The position numbers and the translations under genes were made by a program. Positions 1-5,647 of a stretch of DNA of 7,167 bases are shown here, in pieces; position 1 is the stretch's first letter; each line of letters opens with the position of its first letter. Origin of the DNA: Pseudomonadota bacterium (lineage in GTDB: Bacteria > Pseudomonadota > Gammaproteobacteria > Burkholderiales > Burkholderiaceae_C); contig JAFECV010000107.1 in assembly GCA_018241985.1 (NCBI GenBank), positions 1 through 7,167 on the forward strand, written 5' to 3'. The notes under the pieces were generated by a model. The model searched no databases, had not been told where the DNA came from, and saw only the letters and a list, made by a program, of their open reading frames with translations.

Positions 1-1845
1 GCCATCACGGCGGTGCTGCTCGCGGTGTTCGTGCCTTCGGCGCTGCAGTCGGGCTCGACCGGCATCATCTACCGCCAGTTCGCGCTGACGATCGCGGTGT
101 CGATGTTCTTTTCGGCGTTCCTCGCATTGACTTTCACGCCGGCCCTGTGCGCGAGCTACCTGAAACCGGAACACGAGCGAAAGAAGAACGTTCTGTTTCG
201 CAGGTTCAACGACGTGTTCGGCTGGACGCATCGCACCTACATCGGCCACGTGGGCCACGCGGTGCGCCACGCTCCGCGCTGGATGGTGGTGTTCCTCGCG
301 GTGGCGGTGGCGGCCGGGTTCTTCTACGCCAGGCTACCGGGCAGCTTTCTGCCGCAGGAGGACCAGGGCTACCTGCTGGCCATGGTGCAATTGCCGCCGG
401 GGGCGACCAAGCAACGCAGCGAAGCGGTCATGCGGCAAGTGTGGGGCGTGCTCCGGAAGAATCCCGAGATCGAGCACGCGCTGGACATCGTCGGCTTCAG
501 CCCGGTCGGCTCGGGTGAAAACAATGGCATGGCGTTCATTCAGTTGACGGACTGGAGCAAGCGCAAGCTCACAGCCGAGCAGTTGATTCCGCGGCTGAAC
601 GCGCAACTGCACGGAGACATCCGGGATGCGTCCGTCGTCGTGGTCAACTTGCCGACGGTGCACGGCCTCGGGCAGTTCGGCGGTTTCGACATGTACCTGG
701 AAGACACCGGCGGCCTCGGGCGTACGGCGCTCAGCCAGGCGCTCGAGACGGTGCTGACCAAAGCCAAGCAGGACAAGGTGCTGGTCAACGTGCGGCCGAA
801 TGAGTTGCCGCCCTCGGCGCAGCTCGATTTCAGCATCGATCGCGTGCAGGCGGCGTCGATGGGCCTGTCGGCGACCGACGTGGCGAATGCGGCGAGCCTG
901 ATGCTGGCCCCCACCCAGGTCGGCCAGATGTTTGCCGAAGGGCGCGTCAAGTTCGTGATGGTGCAGGCGGCGGCACCCTACCGCATGAGCCGCTCGGCGT
1001 TCAACGGTTTCTATACGCCCAGCAGCACGCAGAAAAATCCGGACGGCACGCCGGCGATGATCCCGATTTCCAGCGTGATCAAGAGCCACTGGGAACTCGT
1101 TTCGCCGTCGCTCGCGCGTTTCAACGGCAACCCGGGCATCGAGGTCGTGGGCGATGCCGCTCCCGGCTACGCGTCGGGCCAGGCGATGGATGCCATGCGG
1201 AACATCGTGGCGCGCGATTTGCCGCGCGGTTTCGGTTTCGACTGGGCCGGAGAGTCGTTTCAGGAGGTGGCGTCGAGCAGCGGCGCACCCATGCTGATGG
1301 CGCTCTCGATCCTGGTGGTGTTCCTGGCGCTCGCGGCCCTCTACGAAAGCTGGTCGGTGCCGGTGGCCGTGCTGCTGATCGTGCCGCTGGCACTGCTCGG
1401 CACCGTGCTGTTCACGATGGGGCGCGGGCTCGCCAACGACGTGTTCTTCAAGATCGGCCTGGTGACCGTGATCGGCCTGGCCGCCAAGAACGCCATCCTG
1501 ATCATCGAATACGCCGTCGCGGCACAAGCGGAAGGGAAGACCTTGCGCGAAGCCGTCGTCACCGCCGCCCATCTGCGCTTCCGCCCCATCCTGATGACGT
1601 CGTTCGCCTTCATCCTGGGCGTGTTTCCGCTCTTCGTTTCGACCGGCGCCGGCGCCAACGCGCGCCACGCCATCGGCACCGGCGTGATCGGCGGCCTGCT
1701 GTTCGCGACGATCTTCGGGCTGCTGCTGATCCCGGTGTTCTACGTGATCGTGCGCAGGTTGTGCGGCGACAAGCTCGACGGATCGGGAGCGGCCGCAACG
1801 GAAACCGGCAGCGGAGGCCCGGCTAGCGCGCCAGAGCCGCCTTGA
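1..1845 (+). CDS. RND (HAE1/AcrB-type) multidrug efflux permease, C-terminal part
   Basis: This is the inner-membrane, proton-driven pump subunit of a tripartite RND efflux complex, which works with a periplasmic adaptor and an outer-membrane channel. The reading frame is open from base 1, so the first ~445 residues lie outside the window; 614 residues remain. They align along their whole length with AcrB from its fifth membrane helix to its end: the STGIIYRQFA helix and FTPALCA, then GSFLPQEDQG, the second periplasmic porter/docking part, then LAALYESW and the last membrane helices. AcrB proton-relay residues Lys940, Arg971 and Thr978 correspond to Lys496 (in LAAKNAIL), Arg526 and Thr533 of this fragment, so the pump looks functional. 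The loop after GFYTP, near residues 340-350, is a few residues longer than in AcrB. The Ala/Gly/Pro-rich tail overlaps the end of the convergent yqeY gene by 23 bp. No outer-membrane factor gene follows. The substrate cannot be read from the sequence. Confidence 0.96.
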   Translation, partial: AITAVLLAVFVPSALQSGSTGIIYRQFALTIAVSMFFSAFLALTFTPALCASYLKPEHERKKNVLFRRFNDVFGWTHRTYIGHVGHAVRHAPRWMVVFLAVAVAAGFFYARLPGSFLPQEDQGYLLAMVQLPPGATKQRSEAVMRQVWGVLRKNPEIEHALDIVGFSPVGSGENNGMAFIQLTDWSKRKLTAEQLIPRLNAQLHGDIRDASVVVVNLPTVHGLGQFGGFDMYLEDTGGLGRTALSQALETVLTKAKQDKVLVNVRPNELPPSAQLDFSIDRVQAASMGLSATDVANAASLMLAPTQVGQMFAEGRVKFVMVQAAAPYRMSRSAFNGFYTPSSTQKNPDGTPAMIPISSVIKSHWELVSPSLARFNGNPGIEVVGDAAPGYASGQAMDAMRNIVARDLPRGFGFDWAGESFQEVASSSGAPMLMALSILVVFLALAALYESWSVPVAVLLIVPLALLGTVLFTMGRGLANDVFFKIGLVTVIGLAAKNAILIIEYAVAAQAEGKTLREAVVTAAHLRFRPILMTSFAFILGVFPLFVSTGAGANARHAIGTGVIGGLLFATIFGLLLIPVFYVIVRRLCGDKLDGSGAAATETGSGGPASAPEPP

Positions 1846-2269
1846 CCGTGGCCGACACCTGACTCATGTCGGCGCGGCCGGCGAGCCGGGTTTTCACGGC
1901 GCCCATCACGCGGCCCATGTCGCCGGGGCCGCTCGCGCCCAACTCGTCGACGATCGCACGCACCTCGGCCGCGATCTCGTCGGCGCCGAGCCGCGCCGGC
2001 AGGTAGCCCTCGAGCACCGCGACCTCGGCTGCTTCCTTGTCGGCCAAGTCGGTGCGGCCGGCCTGGGAGAACGCGGCGATCGAGTCGCGCCGCTGCTTGA
2101 TCAGCTTGTCGACGAGCGCGACCACCACCGCATCGTCGGCGACGATGCGTTCGTCGACCTCTTTCTGCTTGATCGCCGCCAGCAGCAGCCGGATCGTGCC
2201 GAGACGCGCGCTGTCCTTCGCGCGCATCGCGGTCTTCATGTCTTCGGTGATCTGGTCCTTGAGTGCCAT
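1823..2269 (-). CDS. yqeY: GatB/YqeY domain-containing protein
   Basis: A 148-residue cytoplasmic protein of the usual YqeY length. The family resembles the C-terminal tail domain of the GatB subunit of tRNA-dependent amidotransferase, which contacts tRNA; the role of the stand-alone protein is not settled. Family marks visible here are the basic N-terminal helix (MKTAMRAKDSARLGTIRLLL, from residue 11), the LIKQRRDSIAAF helix (56-67), a YLP motif near residue 89, and the C-terminal segment with GDMGRVMGAVK. The ATG at 2269 is supported by a good AGGAG ribosome-binding site at 2276-2280, six bases upstream. The gene lies downstream of rpsU on the same strand, but a terminator separates them, so expression depends on read-through or on a promoter I could not identify. 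Its stop lies inside the 3' end of the convergent RND gene. In many relatives dnaG and rpoD follow; here they do not. Confidence 0.95.
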   Translation of the reverse strand: MALKDQITEDMKTAMRAKDSARLGTIRLLLAAIKQKEVDERIVADDAVVVALVDKLIKQRRDSIAAFSQAGRTDLADKEAAEVAVLEGYLPARLGADEIAAEVRAIVDELGASGPGDMGRVMGAVKTRLAGRADMSQVSATVKAALAR

Positions 2270-2324
2270 GTCCGGCTCCTGTGTTCATCGCGCGATCCGG
2301 CCCGCGGAACGCGCAGTGCCAACG

Positions 2325-2357
2325 AAAAAGGCCCGCCAGAGCATCCCCGGGCGAGCC
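2325..2357 (-). terminator. Rho-independent terminator between rpsU and yqeY
   Basis: Read on the minus strand, an 8-bp stem (GGCTCGCC with GGCGGGCC, one G-U pair) closes a 12-base loop and is followed at once by TTTTT. It lies 83 bp after the rpsU stop and 55 bp before the yqeY start. A second upstream copy of the 5' arm (2383-2390, GGCCCGCC) matches the 3' arm perfectly and could compete for it. On the plus strand no T-run follows, so it should act in one direction only. It would let rpsU be transcribed in excess over yqeY. Confidence 0.8.
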
Positions 2358-2440
2358 CCATCTGACCGCCGTCGCCGTCATCGGCGGGCCGCGCGGGCGG
2401 CCGTTCGATGGTTAGCGCAGGCTGTCCTGGCGTCGTCGAC

Positions 2441-2653
2441 TCAGTACAGCTTTTTCGGCAGCTGCATCGAGCGGATGCGCTTGTAGTTGCGCTTGACCGC
2501 GGCCGCCTTCTTGCGCTTGCGCTCGGACGTGGGCTTCTCGTAGAACTCGCGCGCGCGCAGCTCGGTCAGCAGCCCGAGTTTTTCGATGGTGCGCTTGAAG
2601 CGGCGCAGGGCCACGTCGAACGGCTCGTTTTCTTTCAGACGGATGGCGGTCAT
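2441..2653 (-). CDS. rpsU: 30S ribosomal protein bS21
   Basis: A small, very basic protein of the 30S platform that sits close to the 3' end of 16S rRNA and helps initiation on many mRNAs. All 70 residues fit the family: [20 protein letters not shown] at the start, the conserved [14 protein letters not shown] stretch (residues 36-49), and a lysine/arginine-rich tail. The length is normal for betaproteobacteria. The ATG at 2653 has no recognisable Shine-Dalgarno sequence: the closest purine run is a GGA about 15 bases upstream. A GGAGG motif lies 45 bases upstream in a hairpin (see 2691-2707). The gene is first in the unit leading to yqeY. Its likely promoter is in the 192-bp gap before the flavoprotein gene. 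Confidence 0.98.
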   Translation of the reverse strand: MTAIRLKENEPFDVALRRFKRTIEKLGLLTELRAREFYEKPTSERKRKKAAAVKRNYKRIRSMQLPKKLY

Positions 2654-2690
2654 CGGCGAAGGGTGTCCAAACTGTGTCGACTAAGGGGCT

Positions 2691-2707
2691 GGCCGGCTCC
2701 TCCGGCC
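2691..2707 (-). promoter_or_regulatory. Hairpin displaying a GGAGG motif in the rpsU leader
   Basis: On the minus strand GGCCGG pairs perfectly with CCGGCC around the five-base loop AGGAG. The motif GGAGG (2699-2703), a perfect complement of the anti-Shine-Dalgarno core CCUCC, runs from the stem into the loop. No ATG or GTG lies at normal spacing after it; the next gene start is rpsU, 45 bases on, which has no Shine-Dalgarno of its own. The stem and motif are seen directly. A role as a ribosome standby site or an rpsU control element is inference; in GC-rich DNA a 6-bp GC stem can arise by chance. Confidence 0.4.
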
Positions 2708-2785
2708 CGCCTTGTGCGACGGTCTACTCAAACGTTCTCTGTCCCCGGGGTTTTGCGCCAGGGGGCAAGGCCTGTGAAACCGCGT

Positions 2786-2791
2786 ATTGTA
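2786..2791 (-). promoter_or_regulatory. Possible -10 element for rpsU
   Basis: TACAAT on the minus strand differs from the TATAAT consensus at one base and lies in the only AT-richer patch of the gap between the flavoprotein stop and rpsU. It would give a leader of about 125 bases that includes the GGAGG hairpin. There is no convincing -35 at 17 bp spacing (the sequence there reads CGGCGG), so this rests on the -10 alone. Confidence 0.4.
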
Positions 2792-2824
2792 ACCGGTCCG
2801 GCGCGGCCCCGCCGGGGTACCGGT
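2792..2824. repeat. Nested inverted repeat downstream of the flavoprotein gene
   Basis: CCGGCG (2798-2803) pairs with CGCCGG (2810-2815) across a six-base loop. Outside it, ACCGGT at 2792-2797 pairs with ACCGGT at 2819-2824, leaving a three-base bulge on one side. It lies 22 bp after the flavoprotein stop (minus strand) and directly abuts the TACAAT element. It could end flavoprotein transcripts, but no T-run follows, so it is not a standard intrinsic terminator. Confidence 0.4.
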
Positions 2825-2845
2825 GGCCCGTACTTCAACGCGCTT

Positions 2846-4087
2846 TCAGCGCACCGGCAGCGCCTCGCCGCAGGCATGGGCGCTGGCCCAGGCCCACTGG
2901 AAGTTGTAGCCGCCGAGCCAGCCGGTGATGTCGACCACCTCGCCGATGAAGTACAGGCCCGGCTGCGCCTTCGCCTCCATCGTCTGTTGCGACAGCGCGT
3001 CGGTGGCGACGCCGCCCTGCGTGACCTCGGCCTTCTTGTAACCCTCGGTGCCGGTCGGCGTGACCTCCCAGCGCGACAGCCGCTCGGCCAGGAGCGCGAG
3101 CGCCTTGTCCGGCGCTTCGTTGATCGCACGCTGCCACTTGGGCCGCTGGCCGGCCCAGGCGTCGGCGAGCCGGGCCGGCAGCAGCGCGGCGAGCTCGTTC
3201 GCGATCCGTTTCTTCGACTGTGCCTTTGCCTGCGCCAGCGCGCTGCGCAGATCGACGCCCGGCGCCAGGTCGATCACGAGCGGGTCGCCGGTGCGCCAGT
3301 AGTTCGAGATCTGCAGCACCGCCGGGCCCGACAGGCCGCGGTGCGTGAACAGCAGGTCCTCGTCGAACGCAATGTGCGGGCCGGCGCCGTCGGCGCGGAT
3401 GCGCACCGGCAGCGCCAGCCCGGCCAGTTGCGCGTACGGCGCCCAGGCATCGCCGTCGAAGGTCAGTGGCACCAGGCCCGGACGCGGCTCGACCACCTTC
3501 AGGCCGAACTGGCGCGCGACGCGGTGGCCGAGATCGCTCGCGCCAATCTTCGGAATCGACAGCCCGCCGGTCGCGATCACCAGGCTGCGGGCGGCGACGG
3601 TGCCGCGATCGCTATTGATTTCGTAGCTACCTGCGCCCGCCCCATCTGCGCTTGCGGCCAAAAACCTTATCGAATGCAGTGCGCAGGGCTGCCAGCGCTC
3701 GACCCGGCCGGCCGCGCATTCGGCCAGCAGCATGTCGATGATCTGCTGCGAGGAGCCGTCGCAGAACAGCTGCCCCTTGTGCTTTTCATGCCAGGCGATG
3801 CCGTGGCGTTCCACCAGCGCGATGAAATGCTCGGGCGTGTAGCGCGCCAGCGCCGAGCGGCAGAACGGCGGATTCGCCCCGACGAAATGCCGGTGCGGCG
3901 CGTTCGGGTCGAGGTCGCGGTTCGTGAAGTTGCAGCGCCCGCCGCCCGAGATGCGGATCTTCTCGGCGACCCGTTCCGCGTGGTCGATCAGCAAGACGTT
4001 GAGGCCGCGCTGGCCGGCGACGGCGGCGCAGAACAGGCCAGCGCCGCCGGCACCGACGATCACGGCGTCATAGAACGGGGTGGACAA
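2846..4087 (-). CDS. NAD(P)/FAD-dependent oxidoreductase, HI0933/YhiN (BaiN-like) family
   Basis: A flavoprotein of the family that includes E. coli YhiN and H. influenzae HI0933; the physiological reaction of this branch is not established. From the TTG start it has 413 residues, close to the family size. The FAD-binding GAGGAG is at residues 12-17, the family signature SGGGRCNFTN at 47-56, HEKHKGQLFCD near 100-110, ATGG of the second dinucleotide-contacting segment at 172-175, LLFTHRGLSGPAVLQIS in the middle, and GEVVDITGWLGGYNFQWAWA near the C-terminus (from 382). I chose TTG at 4087 because homology begins right there; no ATG or GTG lies between it and an ATG at 4216. Starting at 4216 would add 43 Arg/Ala-rich residues without family similarity and overlap the divergent thioesterase. 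No Shine-Dalgarno is evident at the TTG. Residues 140-159 are encoded by a palindromic repeat, making a linker longer than in YhiN. Confidence 0.9.
   Translation of the reverse strand: MSTPFYDAVIVGAGGAGLFCAAVAGQRGLNVLLIDHAERVAEKIRISGGGRCNFTNRDLDPNAPHRHFVGANPPFCRSALARYTPEHFIALVERHGIAWHEKHKGQLFCDGSSQQIIDMLLAECAAGRVERWQPCALHSIRFLAASADGAGAGSYEINSDRGTVAARSLVIATGGLSIPKIGASDLGHRVARQFGLKVVEPRPGLVPLTFDGDAWAPYAQLAGLALPVRIRADGAGPHIAFDEDLLFTHRGLSGPAVLQISNYWRTGDPLVIDLAPGVDLRSALAQAKAQSKKRIANELAALLPARLADAWAGQRPKWQRAINEAPDKALALLAERLSRWEVTPTGTEGYKKAEVTQGGVATDALSQQTMEAKAQPGLYFIGEVVDITGWLGGYNFQWAWASAHACGEALPVR
3611..3670. repeat. Short palindromic repeat of Comamonadaceae type inside the flavoprotein gene
   Basis: A patch of lower GC than its surroundings that starts GCTATTGATTTCGTAGC (GCTA/TAGC inverted repeat), continues TACCTGCGC, and ends with CTGCGCTTGCGGCC and an A-run. 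This resembles a dispersed palindromic element I recall from Comamonadaceae genomes (GCTATTGATTT-GTAGCT--TTGCGC core followed by a second GC-rich stem and GGCCAAAAA); that comparison is from memory. It stays in frame and encodes flavoprotein residues 140-159, in a variable linker just before the conserved ATGG segment. A more degenerate relative lies at 6122-6170. Confidence 0.6.
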
Positions 4088-4114
4088 GGGGAGGCGGTCG
4101 GCGGCGGTTCTGAG

Positions 4115-4129
4115 CGGCGATTGTCGCCG
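4115..4129. repeat. Inverted repeat, 6-bp arms, before the flavoprotein start
   Basis: CGGCGA and TCGCCG flank a three-base TTG spacer. It lies 28 bp upstream of the flavoprotein TTG start, in the divergent region. Read on the minus strand it contains GACAAT, the only -10-like hexamer near that gene, so it may be an operator over a promoter. This is inference: no -35 is clear. Confidence 0.4.
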
Positions 4130-4156
4130 AGCCGGCGCGCGGCAGGCGCGCCGGCT
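4130..4156. repeat. Perfect inverted repeat, 11-bp arms, in the divergent intergenic region
   Basis: AGCCGGCGCGC (4130-4140) is the exact reverse complement of GCGCGCCGGCT (4146-4156), with a five-base spacer GGCAG. It lies between the divergent flavoprotein and thioesterase genes and directly abuts the shorter repeat at 4115-4129. No T-run follows on either strand, so it is not an intrinsic terminator. It may be an operator, a strong leader hairpin of the flavoprotein mRNA, or a GC-rich chance palindrome; 11 perfect pairs make chance less likely. Confidence 0.6.
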
Positions 4157-4201
4157 GCAGCGCGGAGCGCCCGGGCTATAGGCGAAGGCCGTTCCGCTTT
4201 C

Positions 4202-4207
4202 TAGAAT
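4202..4207 (+). promoter_or_regulatory. Probable -10 element of the thioesterase gene
   Basis: TAGAAT matches the TATAAT consensus at five of six positions and sits in a local TTT/TAGA patch within GC-rich DNA. With a seven-base gap the transcript would start at the A of the ATG at 4215, giving a leaderless mRNA. The -35 region is weak (TAGGCG at 4179-4184 for 17 bp spacing). It overlaps the alternative ATG at 4206, which argues against that start. Confidence 0.5.
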
Positions 4208-4214
4208 GCGACCC

Positions 4215-4721
4215 ATGACCCCAGGCTCGCACCGGCTCAGCATGACCGTCCTGATGTCGCCCGAGATGGCGAACTTCTCCGGCAACGTGCACGGCGGCGC
4301 GGTGCTGCGCCTGCTCGACCAGGTGGCCTACGCCTGCGCGAGCCGCTATTCGGGCCGCTACGTGGTCACGCTCAGCGTCGACCAGGTGAACTTCCTGCAG
4401 TCGATCCACGTCGGCGAGCTGGTCACCTTCCTCGCCAGCGTGAACTACACCGGGCGCTCGTCGCTCGAGGTCGGGATCAAGGTGGTCGCCGAGGGCATCC
4501 GCACGCAGGTGATGCGGCATGTGAACAGCTGCTTCTTCACGATGGTCGCGATGGACGACGACGGCCGTCCGACCGCGGTGCCGCCGCTCGCGCCGGCAAC
4601 GCCCGACGAGCGGCGCCGCTGGGAGGGCGCGCTGCTGCGCCGCGAGCTGCGGCGCGAGCAGGCGCAGCGCTTCGAGGCGATCCGCGTGGCCGCCGCGGCT
4701 GCGGCGCCGTCGCAGCCGTAG
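4215..4721 (+). CDS. Acyl-CoA thioesterase, hotdog fold (YciA/ACOT type)
   Basis: Predicted cytoplasmic hotdog-fold enzyme that hydrolyses acyl-CoA thioesters to free acid and CoA. With the start at 4215 it has 168 residues; the hotdog domain covers about residues 8-125. SMTVLMSPEMANFSGNVHGG leads into the long central helix AVLRLLDQVAYACASRY; Asp35 in LLDQ corresponds to the catalytic Asp of YciA-type thioesterases, and Asn24/His26 precede the GG at the helix start. VVTLSVDQVNF and IHVGELVTFLASVNYTGRSS form the following strands, and NSCFFTMVAMDDDGRP ends the domain. The last ~35 residues are an Arg/Glu then Ala-rich helix absent from E. coli YciA. Neither possible ATG (4206 or 4215) has a Shine-Dalgarno; I prefer 4215 because a TAGAAT -10 overlaps 4206. 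It is divergent from the flavoprotein gene and convergent with cobA. The natural acyl chain is unknown. Confidence 0.93.
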   Translation: MTPGSHRLSMTVLMSPEMANFSGNVHGGAVLRLLDQVAYACASRYSGRYVVTLSVDQVNFLQSIHVGELVTFLASVNYTGRSSLEVGIKVVAEGIRTQVMRHVNSCFFTMVAMDDDGRPTAVPPLAPATPDERRRWEGALLRRELRREQAQRFEAIRVAAAAAAPSQP

Positions 4722-4728
4722 TCATGCG

Positions 4729-4744
4729 GCGATAGGGCGATAGG
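4729..4744. repeat. Two tandem copies of GCGATAGG
   Basis: Two exact 8-bp copies follow the thioesterase stop in the 101-bp convergent gap. Further right GCGGC (4752-4756) and GCCGC (4765-4769) could form a small stem, but no T-run follows, so I see no convincing terminator for either gene in this gap. Confidence 0.5.
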
Positions 4745-4797
4745 GCGGTCAGCGGCCCGTTTCCGCCGCCTGTTTCAGCCCGCCTGCCCAGCCTTTA

Positions 4798-4833
4798 TTC
4801 AGCGTTCCGTTCAGCGCTCCGTTCAGCGCTGCG
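4798..4833. repeat. Three tandem 12-bp repeats over the cobA stop codon
   Basis: Copies at 4798-4809, 4810-4821 and 4822-4833 read TTCAGCGTTCCG, TTCAGCGCTCCG and TTCAGCGCTGCG. The unit is a multiple of three and contains TGA on the minus strand, so cobA ends in three stops in one frame (4825, 4813 and 4801), each four codons apart. This looks like slippage duplication of the gene end. Confidence 0.8.
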
Positions 4834-5647
4834 CCGCGCTTGCGACCGGTTCGCGCACGTCGCCTGCGATCGCCGCGATGCCGCGCAGCACGTCGCCGAT
4901 CACGATCACCGAAGGGCTGGCCAGCTGCTCGCGGACGATCGTGCGCTGCAGTTCGGCGAGCGTGGTGAGCGCATGGCGCTGGTTGGCCAAGCTGGCGTGC
5001 TGGATCACCGCGGCTGGCGTGTCGCCGGGGAGCCCCTGCAGCAGTTCGCGCTGGATGCGCGCGGCGCCGCGCATGCCCATGTAGATCACCAGCGTGAGCC
5101 GCGCGTCGCGCGCGGTCGCGGCGAGCTGGCGCCAGTCGATGGCCGCGTCGCCGCCTTCCTCTTCTCGCTGCGCATGCCCGGTGACGAACACCACGCCGTG
5201 CGCATGCTCGCGGTGCGTCAGCGGCGCGCCGAGCGCGCTCACCGCCGCCAGCCCCGCGGTGATGCCGTTCACGACGGAGGCGGCGACGCCGGCTTCGCGC
5301 AGCCGCTCGACCTCCTCGCCGCCGCGGCCGAAGATGAACGGGTCGCCACCCTTCAATCGCACCACCGTCTCGCCTTCGCGCGCGGCCAGGATCATCAGCT
5401 TCTCGATGAACGCCTGCGGCGTGCTCCTGCAGCCGCCGCGCTTGCCGACGCGGACGATGCGGGCACGCGGGGACGCATGGGCCAGCACGCCGTCTGAGAC
5501 CAGGTCGTCGACCAGCAGCACGGTCGCCGAGGCGATCGCGCGCACGGCCTTGAGCGTCAGCAGCTCCGGGTCGCCCGGGCCGGCGCCGACCAGCGTCACG
5601 CGGCCGGGGGCCGACGCTTCTGTGGCTTGCTTGTCGATGGGGTTCAT
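4823..5647 (-). CDS. cobA: Uroporphyrinogen-III C-methyltransferase (SUMT)
   Basis: Transfers two methyl groups from S-adenosylmethionine to uroporphyrinogen III to give precorrin-2, the branch point to siroheme and cobalamin. The 274-residue protein has the tetrapyrrole methylase signatures in order: VGAGPGDPELLTLKA (20-34), DDLVS (47-51), the RLKGGDPFIFGRGGEE loop (97-112), NGITAG (127-132), APLTHR (141-146), VTGHA (155-159), YMGM (189-192) and TPAAVIQHAS (210-219). It is a stand-alone SUMT without the CysG dehydrogenase/ferrochelatase domain, so those steps must be encoded elsewhere. The start is clear: ATG at 5647 overlaps the ybiB stop (ATGA) and has GGAG at 5653-5656, five bases upstream. 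A longer open frame runs upstream inside ybiB but is not a family sequence. Position behind nasA and ybiB argues for siroheme supply to assimilatory nitrite reductase. Confidence 0.97.
   Translation of the reverse strand: MNPIDKQATEASAPGRVTLVGAGPGDPELLTLKAVRAIASATVLLVDDLVSDGVLAHASPRARIVRVGKRGGCRSTPQAFIEKLMILAAREGETVVRLKGGDPFIFGRGGEEVERLREAGVAASVVNGITAGLAAVSALGAPLTHREHAHGVVFVTGHAQREEEGGDAAIDWRQLAATARDARLTLVIYMGMRGAARIQRELLQGLPGDTPAAVIQHASLANQRHALTTLAELQRTIVREQLASPSVIVIGDVLRGIAAIAGDVREPVASAAQR

Noticed and set aside
334..1668. A 444-codon open frame on the minus strand
   Set aside because: It is antisense to the clearly conserved RND permease and its His/Arg-rich translation is typical of a shadow frame.
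2305..2322. Sigma-54-like TTGGCAC on the minus strand upstream of yqeY
   Set aside because: The -24 half matches, but the -12 half at the required spacing reads GTTCC instead of TTGCA, lacking the essential GC.
2408..4204. A 598-codon open frame on the plus strand covering rpsU and the flavoprotein gene
   Set aside because: It is antisense to two recognisable genes, spans the gap between them, and its translation is Arg/Ala/Gln-rich with no family motifs; long antisense frames are normal at this GC content.
4744..4769. Small GC stem-loops in the thioesterase/cobA convergent gap as a terminator
   Set aside because: The stems are 5 bp and no T-run follows on either strand.
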